From positions 123,695,752 through 123,759,751 of the forward strand of contig CM045762.1 of the NCBI GenBank assembly GCA_025200525.1: a stretch of DNA of 64,000 nucleotides, in the 5' to 3' direction. Below the pieces are notes generated by a model. The model was not told where the DNA came from and ran no database searches. It was given only the letters and a program-made list of their open reading frames with translations. Both the position numbers and the translations under genes were made by a program. Every line of letters starts with the position of its first letter. Within the stretch, counting starts at the first letter, position 1. Origin of the DNA: Camellia lanceoleosa (lineage: Eukaryota > Streptophyta > Magnoliopsida > Ericales > Theaceae). Of this stretch, positions 40,301 through 54,338 are shown in pieces.

Positions 40301-43300
40301 ACCAGGTTGTTCAGGGCCAAAATGAACACAATAGTGAGAACTAAACTGTGTCTGGGGATAATCTGTGTGAGTTCTATTGTCTTAGTTTACACAAACGGCT
40401 GAACAGTTCAAGACATCATGTTCACTGGTTAGCTAGTAAATCCGATAGTGTCTCACAAGAGAACGTTCAAAGCCAAAAGCTACCTATCCTTTGCAGAATA
40501 TTTCCAATTTCTAAACTCTCTGATTAGATCATGTTGTTGCATTTTCTCTCCGTCAACTTCCATTCATGTGGGGGATTGTTGGAAAAAATGGTTTTATATA
40601 GGCATATTTTTTAACCCAATTTTGGTGGATCCCATTTGGGGTGGGTCCGAAGAGGTGTAGTGGTGAAGACGAAACGTCAAAATCATTTATGAGTGAATGG
40701 GAAGATGACGTCGTTTTCAGATGTAACATTAATTTTTTTAGATAAAATTCTTTTGAATTTTTTCAATTAAAAATTATTGTGAGAATTAAATTTAATTCTA
40801 AATTCTAATTTTAGGTTCCTTAGAAGTTTCCTAAAATTGATACATTTTCATTTATTTATTTAACTATTTCATTAGATTAATATATATATATATGAAATAG
40901 TTTAAATAATAGATTACCTATAATTTTGACTTGGTCAAACTTCGGATCATTTTCAAATTGTTTGTAAAGTGGCTGCACAGTGGAGACGCTGGCAAGGTTT
41001 GGAACTTATTCCATCTACAAACCAAAGACCCTTTTCAAATTGTTTGGAAGATTTAAACCGTTCCTGTTCAACGGTCAAATAATTTGAAAGTGAACAGTTG
41101 CTTCTGTTCTTTCAAAATTAAGAAGCTGTTGGGACCTCAGTTTTTGGCTATAAATAGAGTCATATTCCAACAGTCCAGAGGATATAGAATTCAGTCTGTT
41201 TTGTGGTCTTTTTGCTGTCCAAAAATTCTGCATTGTTTTTTATTATTCTTCATATTAGTTTTAGTATTAATATTCAGAGAGATAGAACACAGGTTTGGTT
41301 CGCCGAACAAATTTATTTGAAGTGCTTCTATAAATTTGTGAAGATCATTGTATCTTGGGAGATAGACGCCATTCAACCGTAAGCACCGTAGCGGGGCGAA
41401 TCTGTCTTAAGGACAGAGTGTCACACACTCGACTTGGTCTTAATTTTATTTCAGTTCAATAAATAAATCCGGTATGTTATTTATTTATTTTGTTTGAATT
41501 TATTTCTTGTTTTTTTTTATTTACACAGAAGATTGTTCCAACACAAAATACTCGAATATTCTTGGATACAATTAGGAACCCTAGTTGTAATTTACCAAAA
41601 TCGCAAGGAGGTAATAATGTCTGTTATAATTGTTTGCTATAGTAGATGCATGGCATTCACATCTATATATATATATATATGTATTATAAGTTGCCGATCA
41701 AAAAAAAAAAGTTGCTTCAATTGATTTTATTTTGGGTATCATGTAGATGAGTTTTACTTAGTGGATTCTGGGTATCCTAATACAAAAGGATATTTTGCAC
41801 CCTACAAAGGAGAAAGATATCATTTAGTTGAATTTTAAATTGGTCAACCTGTGATACCCCTATTCCGTAATATGCAAAGTGGTCCTTAATTTGAGTATGA
41901 TTATGTATTTAGCATGATTTTATGTGTCATTATGTGAACATATGTGATTTTGAAGTTTTATCTGTTCACCGTAGGCATATCTGTTTGAATAATCTTTTTT
42001 GGAAATTAAATTGAGGGCCTTATCGGCCACAGAACCCGAAATTGATTACGCCATTGTGATTGGCATAATTTTTAGAGTCTACGGTGAAATTTAATTAAAA
42101 ATTTATTCAGGTCAAATTAAATGGATTAAATCGATGAATAGTGCCAAATTGCTTTATTATTATTATTTTGTGAGTGGTAATCTATGTAAAAAGGCACTAT
42201 AGAACCATTCCCTCTTATATCCTCATTTGGCTGATCAAACACTAAGGGAAAAAGGGGAGAGGGTCGGCTAGAGTGAGAGAGAGTGTAAGGAATTGGAGTT
42301 TTGGTTCAAGACTTGAATCTTTTGAAGAGTTAGCTCAAGAATTGACTAGAACTTAGAAGATCAAAGCTTCTAGGTGAGTAATTCTTGAAGTATAAATTGT
42401 AATTTTGTGTGCTCAAGCTAATTTGGTGATCAAGAGTAAGATTGAAATGAAATTGGGTTGTATTTGTTGAATTGAAGCTTAATGTGTGCATGCATGTAGG
42501 AAATCACCTTGATATTGCATGTTTGAGCACAAATGTGTATAATCCATGTGAAATGTTAAAGGAAACTCATGTCTTGATCACCATTTGTGTTATCTAAGTT
42601 GAGAATGTGGCTAATTCATCATATGCATGTACAATTTGAGAAGATATGAGCTTGAAATGCATGAATATGTATGATAGAGTTGAAGTTGATATCAATTTGA
42701 AACATGCAAGAGTGTAATCCTTGAAATTGAGCCTCCTAATGTTGTAATCTTGTATTGGTAGCATGTTAACATGTGTAAATGTGTAATTTGAGCCATTGCA
42801 TGCAAGTAATGTGGTTGAAAGGTCCAAGTTAAGCTCAAGAACACATTCTGGGTTTTCCAGAATTTTGAGGTCCGCTCGAGCGGGAGAAATTCCGCTCGAG
42901 CGTAAATTTCGTGCTCCCAGCACTTTTTGCAGAGTTGGATATTCGCTCGAGCGGTATGTTTTACGCTCGAGCGGGGAGCTTTTGTAGACAGGCCTTCCGC
43001 TCAAGCGCTCTATTCCACGCTCGAGCGTATTTTTCATGCAACCAAGATTTTGCAGTTTTAAGGGGTTCGCTCGAGCGAGAAATTTTACGCTCGAGCGGGG
43101 ACCTTGTTTTCTGAAATTTTGTATGCACGTTTTGTATTTCGTTTTCCGTTCTCTTTCACTTGTAAGCACTCTTAGGCATATGTTAAGCATTGTAAATGAG
43201 TTAATGAGATAAGAATGAAGCTTAAAGAGGAATATGTGAATTAAAGAACGGATTGAACTGTTAATGACCTTTCTGTGTTCATGAAATGTGTAGGGTCAAG

Positions 43301-46300
43301 CTCCAAGGCAAATCCACAAGTCGATCACTATGAGTAATATCGATATTTGAATGTTTGTAAATGTCCAATTGTTTATTCCCTTATAAGCTCTGTGAATTGC
43401 TCATTGGGATTGTGGACAGAAGTCTGACATGAATAAGTAAATGGACCAAAGGTCGTTTTGATAAACACAAATGGACCAAAGGTCGTTTTGACATGAATGA
43501 ATGGGCCGAAGGCCGTTTTAACATGAATGAGTGGGCCGAAGGCCATTTTGACATGAATGAATGGGCCGAAGGCCGTTTTGACATGAATGAGTGGGCCGAA
43601 GGCCGTTTTGACATAAATGAGTGGGCCAAAGGCCATTTTGACATGAAATAGTGGGCCGAAGGCCGTTTAGATATAAATGAATGGGCCGAAGGCCGTTTTG
43701 ACATAAACGAATGAGCCGAAGACCGTTTTGACATGAATGGAAATCTGAAAGGGCCAAGGGCCAGAATGTTCGAAACTTCAGTCACTTGATTTGAATTTCG
43801 TATAGTTATATATATATATATCTGTCAAATAGAAATGTGGATTGGGCCTAAGGCCGTTTGGAATATGTTGTTTTACATTGTTATGTAATTTCTGTATTTG
43901 ATATTATTCATTGGGCTATCGCTCACGCTCATTCATGTGTTTGTAGGTGAGCCAAGAGAAGTCCAAACCCAATTCCCAGTGAAGTCTCGCCAGAACAACA
44001 AGAGTTTTGGAGAGTCATCCTTGTGTCTCACGACGAGACCCATCCTTGCCATTTTGTTATGCATTCATACTTTGTCTTGTTGGCAAGGTCTTTGTGTATA
44101 TTTGTATATAGTCTGTTATGGGTTGGCTCGGTTTAGATGATCCTGCTCAGAATAAGTTTATGCTACTATACTTTTGATGTGGGTTATTAACGATATGCGC
44201 ATGGTTGTTTTGAGTACATATAAGCACGGCTCTACGGACAAAGTTTTAAATTTTTGCTTCGCTTGGCCCTTTTCTCGATGAGTTATGTCTCATAAGGTTT
44301 GAGGCCGTAGGTAATCTCAAGATTACTGGCCGGTTATGTCCTTAACCCATAGGAGCGGGTTCGGGCCATGACAGAGTGGTATCAGAGCACGAGTTAATAA
44401 CTCACACACTTGTCCAAAAAGAGCAATAAGTGTCTAGATGAGATCTAGGATGCATTCATGTGATAAATATGAATTTGGAAGCATTGAATATATGCTTAAA
44501 TGTTTTGATATGAGCAATTATATGTGTAAGTCGTGAACTACTTGCATTGCAAATTATCTGGAAATGTGTGCTTCTTAGTGTATGCATACTTGTATACCTT
44601 CTGTATGAAATATAATGCAAGTTTAATTAGATGGTGAGAACCAGAGGTGATGAGATAGAGGAATCTTCTACTGCCAGACTAGACAGAATGGAAAGACTGA
44701 TTCAGGAAATGGCAGAGGCTTTGAGACAGCAACAAGAGTGGCAACAACAGTGGCAGCAACCACACCCGCCACCTCCACCTCTAGCACCACCCGTACCAGA
44801 TAATCAAAACGATGACCGGATAATAGCTCTCACCAAGGAATTCAAGAAAATGAAACCACCACAGTTCCACGGGAGATTAGATCCGTTAAAGGCCGAAGCG
44901 TGGGTCCTCGGCATTGAAAAGTTATTTGAAGTGTTCTTCTGTTCAGAGACTCAGAAAGTGCTCCTAGCCACTTTTATGCTAGAAGATGAGGCAAGAAGGT
45001 GGCGGATGCTAATGCGAGAAAACCATAAAGATGTTGACTGGGTAAAATTTCTGGAGATCTTTTATGACAAGTACTTCCCGTAGTGTGTTCGGGATAGAAA
45101 GGTAGCCGAGTTCATGGAACTCAAGCAAGACAGCATGACTGTAGCTGAGTATGAGGCCAAATTCACTGAGTTGGCCAGGTTTGCATCACATCTAATTGAC
45201 ACTGACTACAAGAAGGCAAGACATTTTGAAGGTGGGCTCCGAAGTGACATCCTAGAGAGAATGAATGTCTTGAAGTTGGAGACCTACATTGGGGTGCTTG
45301 ACAGGGCCATCATATCAGAGGCTAACATAGCTAGACAAGCTAAGCCAACAACAGAATGGAAAGGCAACAAAAGGCAAGGCTTCTTTTCGAAGAAGAAATT
45401 TCTGAAAAAGCAAAACACGGGCTCCTCAGCTACTTCAAGTTCTTCTCGAGACACAACTCCCATGTGCAACATTTGTAGCAAAAGGCACTGTGGAGTTTGT
45501 TACTGTGCATCAGGAGCCTGTTTCAAATGTGGGAGGCAAGGGCACATAGCCCGAGAATGTAATCAGAACAGTGGGAAACTCGCAGCTAGTTCAACTGCAT
45601 CAGTTCCAAAGCCGGGAAACACTTTGAGATTTACTATTACTGGGGATACAGTGAGACATGGGACAGTTTTTGCGCTTTGTACGGGCGATACACGGAATGC
45701 CAATGCTGTTGTCTCAGGTACTATTTCAATATGTAATCAGGATGCCTTTGTATTAATTGATTCTGGATCAACACACTCATTTGTGACATATACATTTGCA
45801 TCTAGACTGAAAAGACCCCTAGAGTTGTTGCCATATTTGTTGTGTGTGTCTACTCCATCGGGGGAATCTGTGTTATGTGACTATATATATATCGGTTTTG
45901 TGACATACATATTGAGGATGTTACCCTATATGTAGATTTATTACCCTTGAACTTTAGACATTTTGATGTAATTTTGGGCATGGATTGGTTGACCAAGTAT
46001 TGTGCCACTATAGATTGTGTGACAAAAAGGGTTGTATTTAAACCACTAGAACAAAAAGAAATTGTGTTTGTGGGTAATGGGGTAGTGTCTCCACCTTATT
46101 TGATATCTACAATAAAAGCATGTAAACTGATCAGGAAGGGGTGCTAGGGTTATATGTGCTATGTGTTGACTGAACAATCCGTGAATGTTGAATTGAATCA
46201 TATTCCTATTGTTAGAGAATTCCCAGATGTGTTCCCAAATGAGTTATCAGGGGAATTGGTAGACAGGGAGATAGAGTTTTCTATTGAGACTGTGCCAGGC

Positions 46301-49300
46301 ACCCAGCCTATTTCTAAGACTCCCTACAAAATGGCTACTGTCGAGATGAAAGAATTGAAAGAACAGTTGCAAGATCTGCTTGATAAGGGGTTTATCCGAC
46401 CTAGCACTTCGCCTTGGGGTGCACCAGTGCTGTTTGTAAAAAAGAAGGATGGTACCTTCATACTGTGCATCGACTATCGGAATTGAATAAGGTAACAAGA
46501 AAGAACAAATACCCTCCCCGTATTGATGATTTATTTGACCATTCTGGGGATCACAGGTGTTTTCTAAGATTGATTTGAGATCCGGGTATCATCAGCTGAA
46601 AGTTAAGGTAGAGGATGTTGAAAAAATGGCACTCAGAACGAGGTATGGTCATTTTGAGTTTCTTGTTATGCCATTTGGAGTGACTAATGCTCCGGCAGCA
46701 TTTATGGACCTAATGAATAGAATTTTTAAAACCTACCTTGATGAGTTTGTTGTAGTCTTCATGGATGACATTTTAATATACTCTAAAGGTAGACTTGAAC
46801 ATGAACATCACTTGAGAACTGTTTTACAAATACTTCGGGAAAGGAAATTATTTGCTAAGCTAAAGAAATGTGAGTTTTGGTTGGATGAAGTTGTTTTCTT
46901 ATGGCATGTGATCAACAAGGAAGGAATTTCAGTGGACCCACAGAAAATAGAGGCAATCGTGAATTGGCCTACACCGACCAATGTAACAGAAGTTCGCAGC
47001 TTTATGGGTTTAGCTGGGTACTACAGGAGGTTTGTGAAGGACTTTTCGAAATTAGCTGTGCTTCTTACCCAATTGACACGTAAAGGGCAACCATTTGAGT
47101 GGAACGAATAAAGAGAATCAGCCTTTCATGAATTGAAGACGAGATTGACTACTGCACCAATTTTGACATTACCTTCAGGTACGGAGAATTTCGTGATTTT
47201 CAGTGATGCATCCTACAAGGGTTTGGGTTGTGTGTTAATGCAGAACAGGAAGGTTATTGCTTATGCCTCTCGACAGTTGAGGCCACACGAGAAGAATTAT
47301 CCAACACATGACCTAGAATTGGCCGCAGATGTTTTTGCTTTGAAAATCTGGCGGCATTATTTGTATGGGGCAAAATGTGAAGTCTACACGGATCATAAGA
47401 GCCTGAAATACTTCTTCACACAGAAAGAGTTGAATATGCGTCAGAGAAGATGGCTGGAACTAATAAAAGATTACGATCTAGAAATTCAGTATCACCCCGG
47501 GAAAGCTAATACAGTGGCTGATGCCTTGAGCAGAAAATCAACAAGGGGTATGGCTTGTTTGCTTACTGAACAAAGGGAGATTTTGCAAGACTTTGAGAGG
47601 TCTGAAATTGAAGTAGTAATAGGTGGACAGGGCGGATTGATAGCCGCCATTACAACCGAGCCAGCAATCATTGATGAAATTAAGTAGAAACAGAAAGAGG
47701 ATGAATTCCTTAAGAAAGTGGTTGACGAATTTGAGGCAAGCCCGAAAGCAGAATTCAGTGTCGAGAATGAAATGTTGAAATTCCAGAACCGAATATGTGT
47801 CCATGATATCCCAGAACTAAAGAAAAGGGTTTTAGATGAAGAAAACAGGTCCGTATTTGCTATGCATCCGGGTAACAACAAAATATATCGGGATTTGAAA
47901 CAGACCTATTGGTGGCCTAAAATGAAGAAAGAGATTGCGGAATACGTGTCCAAGTACCTTCAGTGTCAACAAGTTAAGGCTGAACAACAAAAACTAGGCG
48001 GTCTACTTTAACCTCTCCCTATTCCTGAATCGAAGTGGGAACATGTGACTATGGATTTCGTTGTTGGCCTACCTCGCACTTCTCGAGGTATGGATTCTGT
48101 TTGGGTTGTAGTTGATAGGCTGACTAAATTTGTACATTTTCCGTCAAAACTACATTTACTGCTTATAGATTGGCTACTATTTATGTTGATGAAATTGTTC
48201 GTTTACACGGAGTTCCGGTATCTATTGTGTCAAATAGAGATCCGAAATTTGTATCTAGATTATGGAAAAGTTTGCAGGAAGCTATGGGAATAGAACTAAG
48301 GTTCAGTACTGCATTCCACCCACAGACAGATGGGCAGTCAGAACAAACGATACAAACTTTGGAAGATATGCTTCGCATGTGTGCTTTCGATATTCAGGGG
48401 AGTTGGGAAGATTATTTGCCGCTTGCAGAATTTGCTTATAATAACAGCTTCAACTCCAGCATCGGTATGGCACCATATGAGGCTTTGTATGGTAGGAGGT
48501 GTAGATCACCTATTTGTTGGACAGAGGTCGGGGATAGAGCTTTGCTTGGGCCCGAAATTGTACAAGACACTTCTGAAAAGATCAAAACTATTCGGCAAAG
48601 GCTCAAAATAGCTCAAGACCGACAGAAGAATTATGCAAACGTTTGGAGAAGACCTCTTGAGTATGAGGTTGGTGACCATGTGTTCATTTGTGTTTCTCCA
48701 ATGAAGGGCCAAGTCAAATTCGGGAAAAAGGGCAAGTTGTCGCTCCGTTACATTGGGCCATTTCAGATTTTGGAGAGGCTTGGTCCAATTGCTTACAGGG
48801 TTGCCTTGCCACCGGGATTCGAGAAAATCCATAATGTGTTTCATGTGTCGATGTTGAGGGGTTACCTCCGAGACCCGTTACATGTGATTGATTATCACCG
48901 GGTAGCTATTGATGAGAATATGGAATACGTCGAATAGCCGGAAAGAATTGTCGACCGACAAGTGAAAGAATTGAGAAACAAATCCATCCCAATGGTGAAA
49001 GTGGAATGGAAGGAACACTATGGAACGGATGCCACATGGGAAAAAGAGGACAAAATACGACTACGCTATCTACATTTGTTTCCCCGACGAAGGTAAATTA
49101 AGTTTGGAGGACCAAACTTCCTAAAGGGGGGAAGACTGTGATACCCCTATTCCGTAATATGAAAATTGGTCCTTAATTTGAGTATGATTATGTATTTAGC
49201 ATGATTTTATGTGCCATTATGTGAACATATGTGATTTTGAAGTTTTATCTGTTCACCGTAGGCATATCTGTTTGAATAATCTTCTTTGGAAATTAAATTG

Positions 49301-52300
49301 AGGGCCTTATTGGCCACAGAACCCAAAATTGATTACGCCATTATGATTGGCATAATTTTTAGAGCCTATGGTGAAATTTAATTGAAAATTTATTCAAGTC
49401 AAATTAAATGGATTAAATCGATGAATAGTGCCAAATTGCTTTATTATTATTATTTTGTAAATGGTGATCTCTGTAAAAAGGCACTATAGAGCCATTTCTT
49501 CTTATATCCTCATTTGGCTGATCAAACACTAGGGGAAAAAGGGGAGAGGGTCGGCTAGAGTGAGAGAGAGTGTAAGGAATTGGAGTTTTGGTTCAAGACT
49601 TGAATCTTTTGAAAAGTTAGCTCAAGAATTGACTAGAACTTAGAAGATCAAAGCTTCTAGATGAGTAATTCTTGAAGTATAAATTGTAATTTTGTGTGCT
49701 CAAGCTAATTTGGTGATCAAGAGTAAGATTGAAATGAAATTGGGTTGTATTTGTTGAATTGAAGCTTAATGTGTGCATGCATGTAGGAAATCACCTTGAT
49801 ATTGCATGTTTGAGCACAAATGTGTATAATCCATGTGAAATATTAAAGGAAACTCATGTCTTGATCACCATTTGTGTTATCTAAGTTGAGAATGTGGCTA
49901 ATTCATCACATGCATGTACAATTTGAGAAGATATGAGCTTGAAATGCATGAATATGTATGATAGAGTTGAAGTTGATGTCAATTTGAAACATGCAAGAGT
50001 GTAATCCTTGAAATTGAGCCTCCTAATGTTGTAATCTTGTATTGGTAGCATGTTAACATGTGTAAATGTGTAATTTGAGCCATTGCATGCAAGTAATGTG
50101 GTTGAAAGGTCGAAGTTGAGCTCAAGAACACATTCTGGGTTTTCTAGAATTTTGAGGTCCGCCGAAGCGAGAAACTCCGGCGTAAATTTCGTGCTCAAAG
50201 ACTTTTGCAGAGTTGGATATTCGCTCGAGCGGTATGTTTCACGCTCGAGCGGGGAGCTTTTGTAGACAGGCCTTCCACTCAAGCGCTCTATTCCACGCTC
50301 GAGCGTATTTTTCATGCAACCAGTACTTTTGCAGGCCTTAAGGGTCCGCTTGAGCGGGAAATTTTACGCTCGAGCGGGGACCTTGTTTTCTGAAATTTTG
50401 TATGCACGTTTTGTATTTCGTTTTCCGTTCTCTTTCACTTGTAAGCACTCTTAGGCATATGTTAAGCATTGTAAATGAGTTAATGAGATAAGAATGAAGC
50501 TTAAAGAGGAATATGTGAATTAAAGAACGGATTAAACTGTTAGTGACCCTTCTGTGTTCATGAAATGTGTAGGGTCAAGCTCCAAGGTAAATCCACAAGC
50601 CGATCACTATGAGTAATATCGATATTTGAATGCTTGTAAATGTCCAATTGTTTATTCCCTTATAAGCTCTGTGAGTTGCTCATTGAGATTGTGGACAGAA
50701 GTCTGACATGAATAAGTAAATGGACCAAAGGTCGTTTTGACATGAATGAATGGGCCGAAGGCCGTTTTAACATGAATGAGTGGGCCGAAGGCCATTTTGA
50801 TATGAATGAATGGGCCGAAGGCCGTTTTGACATGAATGAGTGGGCCGAAGGCCGTTTTGACATAAATGAGTGGGCCAAAGGCCATTTTGACATGAAATAG
50901 TGGGCCGAAGGCCGTTTAGATATAAATGAATGGGCCGAAAGCCGTTTTGACATAAACGAATGAGCCGAAGACCGTTTTGACATGAATGGAAATTTGAAAG
51001 GGCCAAGGGCCAGAATGTTCGAAACTTCAGTCACTTGATTTGAATTTCGTATAGTTATATTTATATATATATATCTGTCAAATAGAAATGTGGATTGGGC
51101 CTAAGGCCGTTTGGAATATGTTGTTTTACATTGTTATGTAATTTCTGTATTTGATATTATTCACTGGGCTATCGCTTACGCTCATTCATGTGTTTGTAGG
51201 TGAGCCAAGAGAAGTCCAAACCCAGCCCCAGTGAAGTCTGCCAAGAACAACAAGAGTTTTGGAGAGTCATCCTTGTGTCTCACGCACGAGACCCATCCTT
51301 GCCATTTTGTTATGCATTCATACTTTGTCTTGTTGGCAAGGTCTTTGTGTATATTTGTATATAGTCTGTTATGGGTTGGCTCAGTTTAGATGATCCTGTC
51401 TGTAAATAAGTTTATGCTACTGTACTTTTGATGTGGGTTATTAACGTATATGCGCATGGTTGTTTTGAGTGCATATAAGCACGGCTCTACGGACAAAGTT
51501 TTAAAATTTTGCTTCCATTTGGCCCATTTTCTCTAATGAGTTATGTCTGTTAAGGTTTGAGGCTGTAGGTAATCTCAGGATTACTGGCCGGTTATGTCCT
51601 TAACCCATAGGGGTGAGTTCGGGCCATGACACAACCTCTCCAAAAAACACAAAAGATATTCAACCAAGCACATTCATCACTAGAAGTGTAATAGAAAGAA
51701 TATTTAGGGTTTGGAAATCATGATAGCCGATGATGAAGGATATCCCACCAAACTATGTGTGGCCAACTCAAGTAAAACTTGTTTGTGCAACCATGGCAAT
51801 TCACAATTTTATCAGGCAAAGTAAGCTACAAGACATCCCATTTGAATCTTATGATAAATTCGGTGATTATGTGCCTATTGATGAAGGAGGGTCAATATCA
51901 CAAGAGCCACACCATGGAAATCATGTTTAATTTGATGACAACAAGAGAGAAGTAACGAAATGTAATATTAAAATGTCAATTTGTAGGGCAAATTAGGAAA
52001 ATTGCTCGTTATTGATAATTGGTGCACCTTTTGTTAGGGCGTAGTCCCTTTTATTGTCTTTTTTTTTGTTCTTTATATCAGAAAAATTAAATAAATAAAT
52101 AAATAAAAATGTTGAAATGGAATTGTAATGAAGTGTACCAATATAGGTACTAATTATTAAATTTCATTTATAAAAGAACTTTTTAAAAATAAAATTGAAG
52201 AAAAGGAAAAAAAATTACAATTTTTACATCTTATAAGGACAAAAAGACAATTATACAAAGAAAAAACTATTTCACAACTTATTCAACCAAACACCGCTCA

Positions 52301-54278
52301 CATTTAAATTTATAATCTCACAGCCCATCAAACAAAGTTAACAACTTTTATTTAAAGTTATAATTTATAATATGTTAAGTTATAATCTATAGTCACTTGC
52401 TCACAACTACACCAAACAACACCATTATAGGTTTGGATAAGAATTAAAAAGGGAAAAAATAAAAACAAACATACATTTTACACACTTTTTAATTAGGCTA
52501 AAATAGTCACACAAAAAAACAAAATAAAAAATCAACTAAAATAGCCAACCTCCCAAACGTGCTCTACATCAGTTTTGATTTTGATTTTTTTAATTAATTT
52601 TTGTATATATATTTAATTTAAATTTATTTTTAAAATAAAATATTTGTAAAGAAATTTTAAAAAAATAATAATAAATACAAAAAAATTTAAACATATACTA
52701 TATATTTTGTATTTAGTGTAATTTTTAAAGATTTTTTCACAAACTACATATATTTTAAATACATCTCTAGATTAAATGAATTTTAAAAATTTAAAAATAA
52801 TTAAAATATTAAAAGTTTGAAAAATATTTTTGAAAACTTTAAAGTCAAATAACGTTCTATATTAATTTTTGAAAAACAAGAGGTTAAGGTTCCTGATATT
52901 AAAATTTTATAAGATAAATGACATGTAACATTTTCATAGTAGTTTAGGTCCATCAATATTTTTACAGAGAAATTTCAACACAGAAAAATTTAGCAAAGAG
53001 ATATTTGTGAAATTTTTCTATGACAAGTTGAAATTTAATCCGCGGTTAGCGGATAAAACGGTATAGATTGATACTGATTAATGCGGTTTTAGCGGATTTA
53101 ACGGCATTTTGCACAACCCTAGATGTGATTCAAAAAAACCAAAAAGACAATAAACTAACTTTTAACCTAGTTGCTAAAAGAGGCCTACAATTATCCACAA
53201 TGGATTTTAGAACTCATTTCGAATGTAAATATAGTTTGTTTTAAATTTTTTTACAAAAAAAAAATGTATAAAAAAAAGTAAAATAAGTGATGTGATTGGA
53301 TATTTTGACTTTTTGACTATTTTAGTTAAAAAACTAACATCCCAAACATTTCCTTAATACACCCACTGAAATTTCCTCCCCACTCATATCCTCTTTTGAG
53401 TCCCTTGTTTTTAGGCTGTGCATAGGATACATATTATAGATTTGGCTAAGAATTTAAAAAGGGAGAAAAATAAAAATAAAAATACATTTTACATAGTTTT
53501 TAGAGAGAGAGTGAAAAACTAGGGCTTGGAATGTTTTTAGAGAGAGAGAGAAAGTGAAAAGTGACTTAAAAAATCTTTTTTTTCGGACTGATATACGTAC
53601 AGGCCACTCAAGCAATCAAAACAACGCTCGAGTGTTAGACACAATAAGTAACACCGCTCGAGTAATCAAAATACCGCTCGAGGGCACAATGACCCCCTTC
53701 CAGAAGTTTAGATTTGCAAAAGACTGCTTGAGAGGAAGAAAGACCATTCGAGCGAAGATACCTCACTTCTAATAGTTTTGCAGACTGTAAAAGACTGCTT
53801 GAACGAACAAGCAAAAATCTGGGTAATAACTCTTTTGAAAAACTAACTCACAACCTGTTTCAAACATAACCATAACTCCCAAATAGTCAAACTCAACTAG
53901 CACAAGATAAAAATGAAATGAACAATAGTTAAAGACATGAATTCCTAGATTCAAAACAAGAAATGGGTAGGGTCTAAACCAGAACTGTTATAAAAGAGAC
54001 TGGGATGCTTTGGAAACCAAATACAAAGCTAGTTTTTCTTCTTTTTTTTTTTGACTTTTTTTAAATCATATCATTTCTTTATTTTTCAATACAAAAAAGT
54101 CAAAAAAATCATTAAAAAAAATCAAAAAATTAGTTTTTTACCAACTTCTCAAAACATCACACAATAACCTGGCAAAACAAGCAGTAAAGATAAAAATAAA
54201 TTAAAATTTCTTTTTTGTAATTATTAAATCAATTAAAAATATTAATTTATTTTTTACATACAATTTTTTTAATTAAGT

Positions 54279-54338
<60 letters not shown>
